Positions 13,338 to 13,937 of a stretch of 13,937 nt of DNA are shown here, one piece after another. Position 1 is the stretch's first letter; every line of letters begins with the position of its first letter. The stretch covers positions 1 through 13,937 of the forward strand of contig JAQBPS010000037.1 in assembly GCA_028287415.1 (NCBI GenBank), read 5' to 3'. This DNA comes from Bacillota bacterium (GTDB lineage: Bacteria > Bacillota > Sulfobacillia > Symbiobacteriales > Symbiobacteriaceae). The position numbers and the translations under genes are program-made. A model generated the notes under the pieces. That model worked only from the letters and a program-made list of their open reading frames with translations, did not search any database and was not told the DNA's origin.

Positions 13338-13937
13338 ATGAACGTGGCTCATCTTTTTGACGAATTCTCGCAGAAGAGCATGAATCTGCGTAACCGGGTG
13401 ATCATGGCGCCGATGTGCATGTACTCGGCAGCCAAGGATGGCGTGCCGCATGATTGGCACTTTGTGCACCTGGGCAGCCGCGCTGTGGGCGGGGTGAGCC
13501 TGGTGATCACGGAGGCGACTTCGGTCGAGGCCCTGGGGCGCATCTCTGAGGGCGACCTGGGCCTCTGGAATGACGAGCAGGAGGCGGCCTTCAAGAAGAT
13601 CGCTGAGTTCGTGCACAAGCACGGTGCGGCGTTCGGCATCCAGATTGCCCATGCCGGGCGGAAGGCCTGGAGTGGTGCCAAGGCATACGGGCCGACGAAG
13701 CCCGTGGGGCCCAGCGCCGTCGCCTATGCCGACGACTGGTGCACCCCGGAAGAGCTGGACCTCGCCGGCATCGAGCGGATTGTCGACGGCTTCCGGGCCA
13801 CTGCCAAGCGGGCGGCGGAGATCGGCTGCGACATGGTCGAACTGCACGCGGCCCACGGCTACCTGCTGCACCAGTTCCTGTCGCCGATCTCGAACAAGCG
13901 CACCGACGAGTACGGCGGTTCGCTCGCGAACCGGGCC
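13338..13937 (+). CDS. namA: Old Yellow Enzyme, NamA/YqjM type (3' end outside window)
   Basis: Two hundred residues of the N-terminal part of an FMN-dependent ene-reductase are present; the gene runs off the right edge (the family is about 340 residues). It would reduce activated C=C bonds of enals, enones and nitro-compounds using NADPH. The YqjM-type signature is clear: MAPMCMYS, with the redox-tuning Cys27 and Tyr29. FMN/substrate elements include GIQIAHAGRKA (Gln near 98) and HAAHGYLLHQFLSP, with the paired histidines near 172 and 175, then NKRTDEYGGS. ATG 13338 follows GGGAGG (13328-13333). A 123-bp gap and a leader hairpin separate it from the alpha/beta hydrolase, so it is probably its own transcription unit. 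I saw no convincing promoter boxes. Confidence 0.93.
   Translation, partial: MNVAHLFDEFSQKSMNLRNRVIMAPMCMYSAAKDGVPHDWHFVHLGSRAVGGVSLVITEATSVEALGRISEGDLGLWNDEQEAAFKKIAEFVHKHGAAFGIQIAHAGRKAWSGAKAYGPTKPVGPSAVAYADDWCTPEELDLAGIERIVDGFRATAKRAAEIGCDMVELHAAHGYLLHQFLSPISNKRTDEYGGSLANRA

Overview
The window is GC-rich DNA from a spore-forming Firmicute, most likely a Symbiobacterium-like clostridial lineage. Three things point there. The core gene order yqfC, yqfD, phoH, pgpH (yqfF), ybeY (yqfG), dgkA, cdd, era is the Bacillus/Clostridia order. The sporulation-associated pair yqfC-yqfD is present. Nearly every start has a strong GGAGG-type ribosome site. The taxon is inferred from gene content and base composition, not from a search.

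Layout. 1-158 is the tail of an unidentified + strand gene, followed by a terminator hairpin. 363-1544 is a stand-alone M20D metallopeptidase/amidohydrolase preceded by two adjacent inverted repeats. 1545-3748 is an accessory stretch. It holds two related palindromes (1664-1721 and 1880-1930), a decayed minus-strand reading frame with a glyoxalase-like end (1955-2336), a minus-strand 350-residue protein of unknown function (2339-3391), and a roughly 207-bp imperfect giant palindrome (3454-3660). 3749-4342 is a minus-strand PAP2 phosphatase of the undecaprenyl-diphosphatase type with its own terminator. From 4523 to 13214 everything is on the + strand and tightly packed: yqfC, yqfD, phoH, pgpH, ybeY, dgkA, a DUF502 membrane protein, cdd, era and an alpha/beta hydrolase. 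After a 123-bp gap with a stem-loop next to the ribosome site, an Old Yellow Enzyme (namA-like) begins at 13338 and runs off the window.

How the genes fit together. yqfCD belong to sporulation. PhoH, YbeY and Era act on RNA and ribosome maturation. PgpH degrades c-di-AMP. DgkA (an undecaprenol/diacylglycerol kinase homologue) and the PAP2 enzyme on the opposite strand can both feed the undecaprenyl-phosphate pool for wall synthesis. Cdd salvages cytidine. The block is a conserved housekeeping operon with lineage-specific changes: DUF502 between dgkA and cdd, and an alpha/beta hydrolase after era where recO often sits.

I do not see a convincing new multi-gene system. The most unusual material is non-coding: the palindrome families between 1660 and 3660. 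The odd translation signals at the pgpH start, the pgpH/ybeY junction and the cdd start come next.
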